DNA of 64,000 nt from Corynebacterium aquatimens (GCF_030408395.1 NZ_CP046980.1:1612001-1676000); one strand, 5' to 3'; counted from the stretch's first letter, positions 18,402-27,444 are shown. Notes: generated from the sequence alone by a model not told the origin. Program-made: numbers and translations.

Positions 18402-18547
18402 TGATGAACAACCTTCAATCGACTAACTTCTAACTACTAACTTCGCGCTTTTAGTGTGCCCTAGATTGCGCAAAAACGAACATCTGCCCATCTGATCTTG
18501 CCGAGCACATCTCAGACGGCGTTATCCCTTCTTACCCGCGAAAGGCA

Positions 18548-18583
18548 AAGGCCCACCAGGGCTGGGAAGCCCTGATGGACCTT
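18548..18583 (-). terminator. Intrinsic terminator of the YhgE/Pip gene
   Basis: On the minus strand an imperfect stem of about 15 bp (AAGGTCCATCAGGGCT with AGCCCTGGTGGGCCTT) and a TCCC-type loop is followed by TTTGCCTTT. It lies 25 bases after the YhgE stop. Confidence 0.7.
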
Positions 18584-18607
18584 GGGGTCGAATGCCGCAT
18601 TCGCGGG

Positions 18608-20800
18608 TTAGACGTAGTGCTCTTCGTACTGGTTGTTGGCCAGGGCGCGCTGCTCAGCCGCGCGCTCGGCACGCAGACGGGCGTTCTCGTTTGGATCTTC
18701 CAAAGCGAGGTTGCGGCGGCGTGCATCGTACACCAAGGTCGAGCCGATCAAAGCCAGCGCAGTGGTGGCCACCAGAACGGCGATGGCGATCCAGAAGGTG
18801 TGGTCCCAGATCCCGTCGGTAGCGCGGACGAACGCGTTACGTGCGTGGCTAATCGGGTGGAGCGGATTCGCGGCAGCCAACGGCGCAGGCAGGGTGGACA
18901 GCGGCCAGACCGCGTTGGCCACAACCAGACCGTAGATGTAGAAGGCCAGGTTGAACACCGAACCAACCAAGCGTCCGAAGGTGATGCGGAAGAACTGGTA
19001 GACGGACGTACCCATCGCGACGTTGAGCAGCAGGACCAGGATCATCGCTGGCCAATTGTCAGGGCGCCAGCCGACGGACGCGGAGATGAACGCAATCAGA
19101 GCAACCAGTGCCAGGTTGATACCAAACGCCGGAGCCCATGCCTTGATCACAGGACCGAAGGCGGTGCGGGAGTGGTCACGGCGACCAACAGCGTGCGGCA
19201 GAAGCATGTTCACAACTGCCATCAGCAGGAAGGAGATCACGATCAAACCCAGCATGGAGAAACCGCTGGAGAGCTCCTGAACCGTGGGGTTCTCCGGGTC
19301 GACGACTTCCTGGGTCGGGTGCAGGTTCGCTTCTTCGAAGACGATCGGCACTGCCATCTGGGTAGTGGATTCGTCCATCCTCTGCACCGTCGGTGCGCGC
19401 TTCGCACCCTCGCCCAGGGCGGTTGCCAGCTGGTTGGAACCATCCTTCAGCTGACCGATACCGTCGGTCAGCTGTACGCCACCTTCACGCAGCTGGCCGG
19501 TACCTTCCTTCAAACGCGTCGTACCATCGTGCAGTTGGAATGCACCGTCAGAAAGCTCACCGGTACCGGCGCGGAGTTCACCAGTACCCGCTTTAAGCTG
19601 CTGAGAACCGTCGATCAACTGGTTCAAACCATTGCGGTACGGCATGTTCGGATCCGCAAGGTTCGCGTGCAGTTCTGCAGTACCAGCCTTGAGGCGCTGG
19701 AGGTCGCTGACGATGTTTTCCGGGTTCGCCGGGTCAAGCTGGCCAACGATGCCCGCAACCTTGTCGGCTTCAGCATGCATGCCGACGGTACGCAGCAGAT
19801 CAATGACCGGCTGCAGCTGGCCAACCGCACCCTGGACGTTCTGCAGAATCGGGATCAGCATACCGGTGAGCTGACCCACACCTTCGTCGATCTGGCGTGC
19901 ACCGTCAGCAAGCTGGTCAGTACCGCCGGAGAGTTCAAGCAGACCGTTGGCAAGCTGGCCCGCACCGTCGTCAAGCTGGCCGGCACCGTCAGAGAGTCGA
20001 ATCACACCGTCTTGCAGCTGCCCAGTACCGTCGTTAAGCTCCCCGGCTCCGTCGTCAAGCTGATTGATGCCATCAACCGCTTGACCCGCGCCCTCCTGGA
20101 GCTGGCCAACACCGTCATCCAGCTGCTTAGAGCCGTCAGCCGCCTGCTTGATACCGTCACCCAGCTCATTCAGGCCGCCGAGGACCTGCTCAGCGTACGT
20201 CTTGGTCACCTCGACCGCGACCTCATTCTGGATCTGCGGGACCAGACCAGAGGTAAGAATCGCACCGTTGGTGCCGTTGTAGTCGTTGAAGTCGAAGAGG
20301 ATCTTTGCTTGCGCCGGATCCTCATCGATCACGGTGACCACGTTTTTAGAGAAGTCCTCCGGGATCGTGATGGTGAACAGGTACTTGCCCTTGAGCAAAC
20401 CGTCAGACGCCTGCTTCGCGTCAACCTCGGTGACGTTGAGGTAATCGCGGCTGGTCAGACCTTCGACGACGTTCTTACCAAAGTTCTCCTCGCCCTCGCC
20501 CTGGTCAACGCCCTTGTCCTCATTCACGATGGCCAGACGCGTGTTGGGCACGGAACCCGTCGGGTCCCACATGGACCACATGTAGATTCCCGTGAACAAC
20601 AGCGGAAGAACCAGCAAAAGAACAATAAGGGTGCGCGCGAACGGCGACAGTGGGCGCCAGTTCAGCGCCTTTGCAATCGGCCCGTGGAAACGCGGTTTCG
20701 TCTGATCATCCGCGTAGTCGTATTGGTACTCCGGATCATAATCGTTGGCTGAAATGCTAGTGCTCAACGCCGACCTCTTTCTGCTGGTGTTTCTGCTCAC
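18608..20800 (-). CDS. YhgE/Pip-family membrane protein with heptad-repeat ectodomain
   Basis: A 730-residue protein: cytoplasmic N-terminus, one membrane segment near residue 60 (TLIVLLLVLPLLFTGIYMW), a large extracytoplasmic domain, and five to six C-terminal membrane segments, as in ABC-2-type YhgE/Pip proteins. Between about residues 210 and 460 the ectodomain carries many DGAGQLDDG-type repeats forming a long helix. Relatives are phage receptors or parts of type VII-like export; the role here is unknown. The GTG at 20800 has no ribosome site; an in-frame TTG at 20767 has AAAGAGG six bases upstream and may be the true start. Confidence 0.85.
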   Translation of the reverse strand: MSRNTSRKRSALSTSISANDYDPEYQYDYADDQTKPRFHGPIAKALNWRPLSPFARTLIVLLLVLPLLFTGIYMWSMWDPTGSVPNTRLAIVNEDKGVDQGEGEENFGKNVVEGLTSRDYLNVTEVDAKQASDGLLKGKYLFTITIPEDFSKNVVTVIDEDPAQAKILFDFNDYNGTNGAILTSGLVPQIQNEVAVEVTKTYAEQVLGGLNELGDGIKQAADGSKQLDDGVGQLQEGAGQAVDGINQLDDGAGELNDGTGQLQDGVIRLSDGAGQLDDGAGQLANGLLELSGGTDQLADGARQIDEGVGQLTGMLIPILQNVQGAVGQLQPVIDLLRTVGMHAEADKVAGIVGQLDPANPENIVSDLQRLKAGTAELHANLADPNMPYRNGLNQLIDGSQQLKAGTGELRAGTGELSDGAFQLHDGTTRLKEGTGQLREGGVQLTDGIGQLKDGSNQLATALGEGAKRAPTVQRMDESTTQMAVPIVFEEANLHPTQEVVDPENPTVQELSSGFSMLGLIVISFLLMAVVNMLLPHAVGRRDHSRTAFGPVIKAWAPAFGINLALVALIAFISASVGWRPDNWPAMILVLLLNVAMGTSVYQFFRITFGRLVGSVFNLAFYIYGLVVANAVWPLSTLPAPLAAANPLHPISHARNAFVRATDGIWDHTFWIAIAVLVATTALALIGSTLVYDARRRNLALEDPNENARLRAERAAEQRALANNQYEEHYV

Positions 20801-20995
20801 GGCAACGCACGCACGTCTTCACGGCATGCGAAAACGATTTGCGAAAACGAATTGCTTTGTACGGAAATATAACCGTTTTTGTCTGGGAAGTCATAAAGTT
20901 GACGCACTTTTTTCCGACTTTTTTAAACTCTTACTCAGGTTTCTGGCATTTCACTGGACACGCGAATCCACCAATGACCCGTTAGGCTTCGCCTT
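20801..20995. promoter_or_regulatory. AT-rich divergent promoter region
   Basis: This spacer between the YhgE gene and a small membrane protein is unusually AT-rich, with several T- and A-runs at 20850-20940. The rightward gene has TAGGCT at 20983-20988, seven bases before its ATG. Confidence 0.5.
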
Positions 20996-21415
20996 ATGGA
21001 TTTCCCCGTCGCGCTTGCGGACTCCCTCCTCACCGTCATCATTGCCACCGTGGTGATCTTGGCTGTTGGATGGTTCGCCTACGCCGGATACGTCATCTAC
21101 CGCGGCAAAGACACCGACACGAACGGCACAAAGCCCAAAAACGGATACGCCGACTACGGCTACAGCTACGGCGTCGCGGATTCATACGACGACATTCCAA
21201 CCGGGGCCGCCTACGCCGGGACCGACAGCTCTTCGAGCACAACCGGCACATACACAGACGCCGACTCCGCAAGCACCGCCAACACCGCCAGCACCGACAC
21301 CAGCGCGGCGCGCGAGCAGGGAACCATCAGCACCAGCGCGATCGTCGGGATTATCGCTGGAGGTTTCGGCCTTCTCGCGACAATCATCGCTGCCATTGTC
21401 ATTGTGGCGCTGTAA
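20996..21415 (+). CDS. Small membrane protein with two terminal TM segments
   Basis: A 139-residue protein with a hydrophobic segment at about residues 8-35 and another at the extreme C-terminus (about 115-139). They are joined by a low-complexity loop rich in Asp, Tyr, Ser, Thr and Ala. No known domain is visible. The leaderless arrangement (TAGGCT, seven bases, ATG) supports the start. Its stop is only three bases from the ligD stop on the other strand, leaving no room for a separate terminator. Confidence 0.65.
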   Translation: MDFPVALADSLLTVIIATVVILAVGWFAYAGYVIYRGKDTDTNGTKPKNGYADYGYSYGVADSYDDIPTGAAYAGTDSSSSTTGTYTDADSASTANTASTDTSAAREQGTISTSAIVGIIAGGFGLLATIIAAIVIVAL

Positions 21416-21418
21416 CTT

Positions 21419-23950
21419 TCACACTTCCCAGCGCACGTCGGAGGGGTCTTTATCTTCGCGCCACCCGCGCCACACTGCGTGTCGGACGCTTCCACCTCTG
21501 GTGCGGCCGGTGACGGCGACTTCTCCCACGAGCTTCGGCGTCACCCACCACGCGTCCGCCGCGTCCGCCGCCGGCACCTCTACCGGTGGGGTTGCGCGTT
21601 TGATTCTGCGAAGACGTTTCTCTATCTCCTCCAGCTGCCGCGCGCTAAAACCCGTCCCTACCCGGCCTGCGTAGATGAGCTCCCCATCGTCGTTAGGCAC
21701 GGCGAGCAGAAGCGAACCGATCCCGCCGCTGCGCCCGCCTTTGCCCTCGCGCGCGCCGATGACCACCACCTCTTGGTGGTGCTGAAACTTCATCTTCAGC
21801 CACGCGCGCCCGCGCTGCCCCGGCAGGTACACCGAATCCGCGCGCTTCGCCACGATGCCTTCGAGTCCCAGCTCACGGCTCACGGTCACCGCGTTGTCTA
21901 ACGCCCCGCTATACGACGGCGGCACCGCAACCACGTCACCACTTTTCAGCACGGAGCCCAACACGTCGCGCCTCTCCGCATAGGGCGTCCGCAGCAGTGA
22001 CCGCACCTGTGCCTCACTCGCCCCCGGCGCGCCAAGCTGCAACACGTCGAAAACCATGTAGCGCAGCTCCGCATCAAAATCCTCACCATCACGGTCGCCC
22101 TTCGCCACCGCCTGCAGCAGCCCAAAGTTCGGCCGCCCGCGTTCATCGAGCGCCACTATCTCGCCGTCGAAAATCGCGCCGCCACGCTCCACCGCCTCCC
22201 CATCCAGAAGGCCCGTCAGCTCCGCGACCTCAGGAAAAACGGCCGTATAATCTTTCCCGTTCCTGCTGGCCAGCGCCACCCCATCCGTGCCAACACCAGC
22301 GAGCATGCGGTAGCCGTCCCACTTCATCTCAAACGCCCACGTCTCCCCCTCCCGCCTGCCGCGCTGAACGTCGGCCTCGGTGCCCGCGCGCGCCAGCATC
22401 GGTTCGGGCAGATGCTCAATGCTTATCGACGACCGTGAGGCGGCCTTCGCCGCCTCACGAGAAGAACCTTCGGCGGGATTCGCCGCCTCACGACGAGGGC
22501 CCGCTTGCGGGGCGTCGCCAGACGCCACGCTCTGGTCTTTCATGAACTTGATCAGCCAGTTCGCGTCGTCTTTTGTGGAGTTGTCCTTATTGGACCGGAT
22601 TAGGGCGAAGCGTCGGGGGATGCCGCCGAGGCCGCCGTCGGCGCGGCCGTGGAGGACGGCGATGACCTCTTTGCCTTCGCGCCACTTCTCGCGGGTGTAG
22701 GTGCCGGAGTCCCAGATCTTTACCTCCCCGGCGCCGTATTCTCCCTTGGCGATGGTGCCTTCGAACTCGGCGTACTCGATGGGGTGGTCTTCGGTTTGTA
22801 CGGCCAGGCGGGTCAGATCAGGGTCAAGCGGCGGGCCTTTCGGGATGGCCCAGGAGACTAAAACGTCGGAGTGTTCTAACCGAAAATCCCAGTGCAGGTG
22901 GGAAGCGTGGTGTTCTTGGATGACAAAGATCGGTGCGCTGCCATGGTTGTCGCGGCTGTCGCGGCGGCCGGGCCGTGACAGTGGTACGGGTTCGGCGGTT
23001 TTGGAGGGATCGCGCATGGAGCGGTACGTCGATAAGCGATCGGGCTCCTCAAAGCCCAGGGATGCGATGGGGTCGCAGCCGTCCTCGACGCGCGCGATGA
23101 CCTCGTCGAAGGTGAGGTGACGCAGGTCAGCAGCAGCGAGCTCCTCCCACGTGCGTGGTGCGGCGACGGTGGGGCGGTCCTTGCCCCGCAGCGAATAGGG
23201 TGCAATCGTGGTCTTTTTGCCGTTGTTCTGGCTCCAGTCAATGAAGACTTTCCCGGCGCGCTCAGACTTTTTCATCACAGACGTGACCTCGTCCGGGTGG
23301 TCGGCTTCCAGCGCTTTGGCCAGTTCGTGGGCGACAGCGGCAACCTGCTCCGCGGTGTGCGAGCCATCGAGCCCGGCATAAAGATGGATCCCCTTCGAAC
23401 CAGAGGTCACGGGCACGCAGGCCATCCCCATGTCTTCGACGATGTCCCGGCACCACCGCGCGACCTTCGCGCAGTCGGTGAGGCTCACTCCCTCACCCGG
23501 GTCGAGGTCAAAAACCATGCGGTCGGGGTTCGCGGGTGTGCCGTCGCTGTTAAAGCGCCACTGCGGGGTGTGCAGTTCTAAGGCTGCGACCTGGGCGAAC
23601 CAGGCCAGCGTGGCGGCGTCGGTGCCAGCTTCGGCGCCGCTGCCGGAAAGCAGCGGGTAGGTGTTGGTGCCGGATTTATGGGAGATGTCGGCGCGCGCGA
23701 TCCACTCCGGCGCGGAGTCCTCCAGATCCTTGCGGAAAAACGGCTCCGAGCCCACTCCGTCGGGCCACCGTTTGCGGGTCACCGGCCGGCCAGCGACCTG
23801 CGGGACCAATATGCCCGCCACCGCAAGGTAGTAGTGCATCACCTCGGCTTTTGTCACCGCGTCATGGCCGTCGGTGGCCGGGTAAATCACCTTGTCCAAG
23901 TTGGAAACAGTAAGCGCGTGCCCGCCGACCTCGAATTTCTTGCCCGCCAT
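21419..23950 (-). CDS. ligD: LigD, multifunctional NHEJ DNA ligase
   Basis: An 843-residue protein with polymerase, phosphoesterase and ligase modules in that order. The primase-like polymerase (residues ~10-290) has the metal motif DLDPGEG; the 3'-phosphoesterase (~315-470) has EHHASHLHWDFRLE; the ATP-dependent ligase (~515-843) has the adenylation motif KWDGYR and EGIVAKRAD. It repairs double-strand breaks with Ku, encoded 1.1 kb away. The linker between phosphoesterase and ligase (~480-512) is coded by a hairpin repeat. TAGTGT (23958-23963) lies seven bases before the ATG; a GTG one codon earlier is possible. Confidence 0.95.
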   Translation of the reverse strand: MAGKKFEVGGHALTVSNLDKVIYPATDGHDAVTKAEVMHYYLAVAGILVPQVAGRPVTRKRWPDGVGSEPFFRKDLEDSAPEWIARADISHKSGTNTYPLLSGSGAEAGTDAATLAWFAQVAALELHTPQWRFNSDGTPANPDRMVFDLDPGEGVSLTDCAKVARWCRDIVEDMGMACVPVTSGSKGIHLYAGLDGSHTAEQVAAVAHELAKALEADHPDEVTSVMKKSERAGKVFIDWSQNNGKKTTIAPYSLRGKDRPTVAAPRTWEELAAADLRHLTFDEVIARVEDGCDPIASLGFEEPDRLSTYRSMRDPSKTAEPVPLSRPGRRDSRDNHGSAPIFVIQEHHASHLHWDFRLEHSDVLVSWAIPKGPPLDPDLTRLAVQTEDHPIEYAEFEGTIAKGEYGAGEVKIWDSGTYTREKWREGKEVIAVLHGRADGGLGGIPRRFALIRSNKDNSTKDDANWLIKFMKDQSVASGDAPQAGPRREAANPAEGSSREAAKAASRSSISIEHLPEPMLARAGTEADVQRGRREGETWAFEMKWDGYRMLAGVGTDGVALASRNGKDYTAVFPEVAELTGLLDGEAVERGGAIFDGEIVALDERGRPNFGLLQAVAKGDRDGEDFDAELRYMVFDVLQLGAPGASEAQVRSLLRTPYAERRDVLGSVLKSGDVVAVPPSYSGALDNAVTVSRELGLEGIVAKRADSVYLPGQRGRAWLKMKFQHHQEVVVIGAREGKGGRSGGIGSLLLAVPNDDGELIYAGRVGTGFSARQLEEIEKRLRRIKRATPPVEVPAADAADAWWVTPKLVGEVAVTGRTRGGSVRHAVWRGWREDKDPSDVRWEV
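22434..22493. repeat. Palindromic repeat inside the ligD linker
   Basis: A 26-base palindrome at 22434-22459 (arms CGTGAGGCGG / CCGCCTCACG) is followed at 22471-22493 by a second, partial one ending CGCCGCCTCACGAC. Read in the gene they give repeated Arg-Glu-Ala-Ala in the interdomain linker. Their outline, CGTGAG...CTCACG, is the same as that of the stem-loops at 560-636. Confidence 0.75.
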
Positions 23951-23957
23951 CACACCA

Positions 23958-23974
23958 ACACTAGGCAGTAGATT
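23958..23974. promoter_or_regulatory. Back-to-back -10 boxes of ligD and alkC-like gene
   Basis: TAGTGT on the minus strand (23958-23963) and TAGATT on the plus strand (23969-23974) are five bases apart. They stand seven and eight bases from the ligD ATG and the alkC-like GTG. The whole divergent spacer is 32 bases, so each promoter's -35 region must lie over the other's -10 or start. Confidence 0.55.
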
Positions 23975-23982
23975 CGTTCTAC

Positions 23983-25074
23983 GTGAAGATGAAGTATTAC
24001 TTCGGGGCGGAAACGGCCCGAAAGCTTGCCGCCCAACTGGGACTGGACGCCGATGAATACGCGGCGTGGGTCGCCCCGCGCGTGGACGACCTAGAAATCA
24101 AGGACCGGGTTGGCGTCTTCGCGGCCGGTCTGCGCGATCGCCTGCCGAAGGATTATGAGGAGGCGGTTGGAGGGATCGTCGATAAGCTTGGCCCTGAGCT
24201 CGCCGAGGGCGAAGGCTACTTCAACCATGCCTTCCACCTGTGGCCCGTCAGCCGCTTCATTGAGGAGTACGGGGTCGAGCACCTCGAGGTCTCGCTGGAC
24301 GCGATCGAGGCGTTGACCCGCGCGTTTACCGGCGAATGGGCCATCCGGCCGTTCCTCGCGCGCTACCCGGAAGCCACGTTGGCGCGCGTGCGTGAATGGT
24401 CACTGTCCCCTAGCCACAATGTGCGCCGCTTATCGACGGAGGGGATTCGACCCCGCCTCCCCTGGGCCGCTGTGCACCGGCCTTTTGTGGAAGACCCCAA
24501 CCCGATCATTCCGGTGTTGGACCGACTTTTTGCTGACCCGTCGCTATACGTGCGTACGTCGGTGGCGAACAACCTCAACGACATCGCAAAAACTCACCCG
24601 GAACTGGCCGTGGCGACGGCTGTGCGGTGGATGGATGCCGATGCGTCGCCGGAAGTGGCATGGGTCGCCCGGCGCGGGCTTCGCGGACTGGTCAAGGCAG
24701 GGGATGCTGCAGCGCTGACCGCGGTGGGTTTCGCGCCAGGCTCGGGCGTTGAGGTGCTTTCCGTGGCGGTGCCGCCACAGGTGCGCGTCGGGGAGAAAAT
24801 GCCAGTGCGCGCAACACTTGTGAACACCGCCGATACAGCGCTGGACGTACTGGTGGACTACCGCGTGTATTTACGGAAAAGCAATGGATCCGCGCGCCCC
24901 ACGACGTTTCGCCTCGGGGTGTTCACGCTGGCACCGGGTGAGGAACGCGAGATCTCCAAGACGCACTCCATGGCCGTGACCAGCACGCGCACCTATTACC
25001 CCGGCGCACACGCCCTGACCGTCATGGTCAACGGTATGGAAACTGTACCGGTGCCGTTTGAGCTGGTGATGTAG
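23983..25074 (+). CDS. AlkC-type DNA glycosylase (HEAT-repeat plus Ig-like domain)
   Basis: A 363-residue protein of the AlkC/AlkD alkylation-repair group. Residues about 1-245 form HEAT-like helical repeats (RPFLARYPEATLARVREWSLSPSHNVRRLSTEG; NNLNDIAKTHPELA), and about 250-363 form an Ig-like beta domain, the addition that separates AlkC from AlkD. Family members excise 3-methyladenine-type lesions without flipping the base. It lies between ligD and ku, suggesting a damage-repair cluster. The start is a GTG (or ATG two codons on) with TAGATT eight bases upstream and no ribosome site. Confidence 0.85.
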   Translation: MKMKYYFGAETARKLAAQLGLDADEYAAWVAPRVDDLEIKDRVGVFAAGLRDRLPKDYEEAVGGIVDKLGPELAEGEGYFNHAFHLWPVSRFIEEYGVEHLEVSLDAIEALTRAFTGEWAIRPFLARYPEATLARVREWSLSPSHNVRRLSTEGIRPRLPWAAVHRPFVEDPNPIIPVLDRLFADPSLYVRTSVANNLNDIAKTHPELAVATAVRWMDADASPEVAWVARRGLRGLVKAGDAAALTAVGFAPGSGVEVLSVAVPPQVRVGEKMPVRATLVNTADTALDVLVDYRVYLRKSNGSARPTTFRLGVFTLAPGEEREISKTHSMAVTSTRTYYPGAHALTVMVNGMETVPVPFELVM

Positions 25075-25117
25075 GTGGGACGGGTCGTCGATAAGCAAAA
25101 TTGCATAGCATGGGCGC

Positions 25118-25978
25118 ATGCGCGCAATCTGGAGTGGAGCGATCACCTTTGGCCTTGTCAACGTGCCCGTCAAAGCGTACGGCGCGACCACTAACCACGA
25201 CATTTCCTTCCATCAGGTGCACGCGAAAGACAACGGGCGGATCCACTACGAACGGCGCTGCGAAGTGTGCGGCGAGATCGTCGAGTACGCCGACATCGCG
25301 AAAGCCTTTGAGGAAGACGGCGACACCGTCGTGCTTAGCGACGATGACTTTGACTCCCTCCCCGAAGCCGACAACGACGAAATCGAAGTCCTGCAGTTCG
25401 TGCCCAGCGACCAAGTCGACCCGGTCATGCTGGACAAAAGCTACTACCTCGAACCGCAAGGCAAAACGCCGAAGAGCTACCTGCTTCTGCGACAAACGCT
25501 TGAGGACACCGACCGCACCGCGATCGTACGCTTTGCCCTACGGCAGAAAACCCGGCTGGGCGCGCTGCGCGTCCGCGGCAAAGTCCTCATACTTCAGTCG
25601 ATGCTGTGGGCCGACGAAATCCGCGACATCGACTATTCCGAAGGCTTCAAAGGCACCAAATCGCGCGCGAAAATCGGCGATAAGGAGCTGAAACTGTCCG
25701 CCGCATTGGTCGAGCAGTACTCCTCCGACTTCACGCCAGAAGAGTACGAGGACGACTACCAAGTCGAGCTACGCAAGCTTATCGACGCCAAATTCGAACA
25801 CGGCGACACCATCGACACCGAAGCGACCTTTGGACGTTCCGGTTCTGGTTCTGAGTCTGGCTCTGACTTTGGCTCTTCCAGCGATTCCGACTCGTCCGGT
25901 GATTCCGACGCGGACGTCGTCGATCTCATGGCCGCACTTCAGGCGTCGCTGGAGAAGAAGCGCGGCAAGAGCGCCTAG
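25118..25978 (+). CDS. ku: Ku, DNA-end-binding protein of NHEJ
   Basis: A 286-residue bacterial Ku: MRAIWSGAITFGLVNVPVKAY at the N-terminus, the zinc-free CxxC-like RRCEVCGEIVEY, and the beta-barrel core to about residue 250. A Ser/Gly/Asp-rich linker and a basic tail (EKKRGKSA) follow. The homodimer threads onto broken DNA ends and recruits LigD. TAGCAT (25106-25111) is six bases before the ATG, indicating a leaderless message separate from the upstream gene. A GTCGATAAGC 10-mer sits in its promoter (25087-25096) and another in the gene (25777). Confidence 0.95.
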   Translation: MRAIWSGAITFGLVNVPVKAYGATTNHDISFHQVHAKDNGRIHYERRCEVCGEIVEYADIAKAFEEDGDTVVLSDDDFDSLPEADNDEIEVLQFVPSDQVDPVMLDKSYYLEPQGKTPKSYLLLRQTLEDTDRTAIVRFALRQKTRLGALRVRGKVLILQSMLWADEIRDIDYSEGFKGTKSRAKIGDKELKLSAALVEQYSSDFTPEEYEDDYQVELRKLIDAKFEHGDTIDTEATFGRSGSGSESGSDFGSSSDSDSSGDSDADVVDLMAALQASLEKKRGKSA

Positions 25979-26090
25979 CGTCTCGCGCGGGCGTCGCGCG
26001 GGTGCCTCGTGCGGGCGTCCCGCGCCCCGTTCCCAACGCTTCGTTTTGCCCTCCGCGTCCCGCGTGCCTCGCGCGGGCGCGCCAGAATAC
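25977..26090. repeat. Degenerate CGCGCGGGCGT repeats after ku
   Basis: Imperfect repeats of CTCGCGCGGGCGTC and GTGCCTCGTGCGGGCGTCCC follow the ku stop codon. They are less regular than other 3' arrays in this window but sit in the same position relative to a stop codon. Confidence 0.5.
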
Positions 26091-26129
26091 AGCCAATCTT
26101 TTGTCTACGCAAATGTAGACCGGACAGTC

Positions 26130-26176
26130 TGTGGATAAGTCGCGTTTTTGATGACGTGACAATACGGTTATCCACA
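26130..26176. promoter_or_regulatory. Inverted pair of perfect DnaA boxes
   Basis: TGTGGATAA (26130-26138) and TTATCCACA (26168-26176) are exact, opposite-facing matches to the consensus DnaA box, 29 bases apart in an AT-richer stretch. They lie about 50 bases upstream of the DUF222-HNH start. They could bind DnaA for gene control or titration; this is not an origin by itself, since dnaA and dnaN are absent here. Confidence 0.6.
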
Positions 26177-26229
26177 GGTTTTTGGGGGTCCCCTTTTCAG
26201 GTTGGGATTCATCGTCTAGCGTGCGAATT

Positions 26230-27444
26230 ATGACGTTCCAAGCCATCCTCGACGCCGAGGTCACCAGCGCGATCGGCAACCTCGCCGACTTTGATCGCGA
26301 TGCTGCCTTGCGCGCCGGCATGGCTGATTCCAGGATCAGGGATCTGGCTGCGGTTCACCGCGCGTACTACGGTCCGACTCGATTTAAAGCAAAGCAGCGT
26401 GAGGCCCGCGCGGCCGCTGATGCGAACAAGGTTTCTTTAGACAAGTTGGTGACCATCGAGAGGCGTCTCAAAGCGGTGTCCGACGACCGCGAGCGGTGGG
26501 CGCTCCGCCTGCGGCTCTTAAGTGTCCGGGGCAAGCACAGTACCCTCACCCGCGTGGCGCGTGAGCTCGTTCCGGCAGAGGTTGCGCCGCGGACACCCGG
26601 CGTGAAATTCACGCGGTCAAAGGACCAGCTGCGGTCAATGATTGTCACCGCCAGCGAGCGGGCGCTCGCCGAGCTTGAACGCTACCTGTCAGAGGGCATC
26701 GATCGGACTGCACCGTCGGGCCCGCAAATGCTGGCGACGTTCCTGCGGCTCATGCGCGGCGGCCACAGCGTAGACGCTGCGGGCCAACCTGACGACGGCG
26801 ACGGCCGACCGTCGGGCGTTCCACATTCCCAGCCAGAGCCGCTGATTCTCATCCCCTTGCCTGAGTGGGTCAAGATCCACAGCGGGGCCGCCGACGAAGT
26901 CACGCTTAGGCTTACCGACGACACCACCATGACCGGCGCCGATTACCTCAACCGATTCCTGGCCAACGAGGACTATTTCCTTCAAGCAGCGCTGTTCCAC
27001 CCCACCGAGGGCCCCGTCAATTTGTATCGCGTGAACCGATTCGCCAACAGCAAGCAACGCACCTTGCTCAGGGCCACCACACCGATGTGCCCCGTCCCTG
27101 GATGCCGCCGCAGCGCAGACCAATGCCAGTACCACCACATTCGCGCGTGGAAGGACGGCGGCGAAACCAATCTGGATAATTTGTCCGTCGCCTGCCACTA
27201 TCACAATGGCGTCAACGACGACGACCCCACGAAACACCGACGCGGCCGCGTGGAAAACTTCGATGGCGACCGCGTATGGGTCTCCCCCACCGGGCATCCA
27301 GTCTCGAACTGCGATTACGGTGCCTTGAGCCAGCTATTCGGCCACGAAACGCGGCACCGAAGACACACCCGACGGCGAAGGTCGAACCAACAGCGAGGCC
27401 CAGACCGCCAACGAGGCCCGGGCCGACAGCGAGTCCCAGACTGA
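26230..27444 (+). CDS. DUF222 / HNH endonuclease domain protein (13E12-type)
   Basis: A 404-residue protein with an N-terminal helical DUF222 region and a C-terminal HNH nuclease motif: CPVPGCRRSADQCQYHHIRAWKDGGETNLDNLSVACHYHN. This combination defines the actinobacterial 13E12/REP13E12-like family, often present in several genomic copies and of unknown role. The last 30 residues are an Arg/Gln-rich tail coded by short repeats and may be non-essential. TAGCGT (26217-26222) is seven bases before the ATG. Two DnaA boxes lie immediately upstream. Confidence 0.88.
   Translation: MTFQAILDAEVTSAIGNLADFDRDAALRAGMADSRIRDLAAVHRAYYGPTRFKAKQREARAAADANKVSLDKLVTIERRLKAVSDDRERWALRLRLLSVRGKHSTLTRVARELVPAEVAPRTPGVKFTRSKDQLRSMIVTASERALAELERYLSEGIDRTAPSGPQMLATFLRLMRGGHSVDAAGQPDDGDGRPSGVPHSQPEPLILIPLPEWVKIHSGAADEVTLRLTDDTTMTGADYLNRFLANEDYFLQAALFHPTEGPVNLYRVNRFANSKQRTLLRATTPMCPVPGCRRSADQCQYHHIRAWKDGGETNLDNLSVACHYHNGVNDDDPTKHRRGRVENFDGDRVWVSPTGHPVSNCDYGALSQLFGHETRHRRHTRRRRSNQQRGPDRQRGPGRQRVPD

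Noticed and set aside
18575-20752. Long open frame (725 codons) on the plus strand opposite the YhgE/Pip gene
   Set aside because: It is a shadow of the repeat-rich, GC-rich codons of the real gene; it has no promoter, ribosome site or recognisable domain.
26130-26176. Replication origin at the paired DnaA boxes
   Set aside because: Only two boxes, and no dnaA, dnaN, recF or gyrB neighbours; a regulatory or titration site is more economical.
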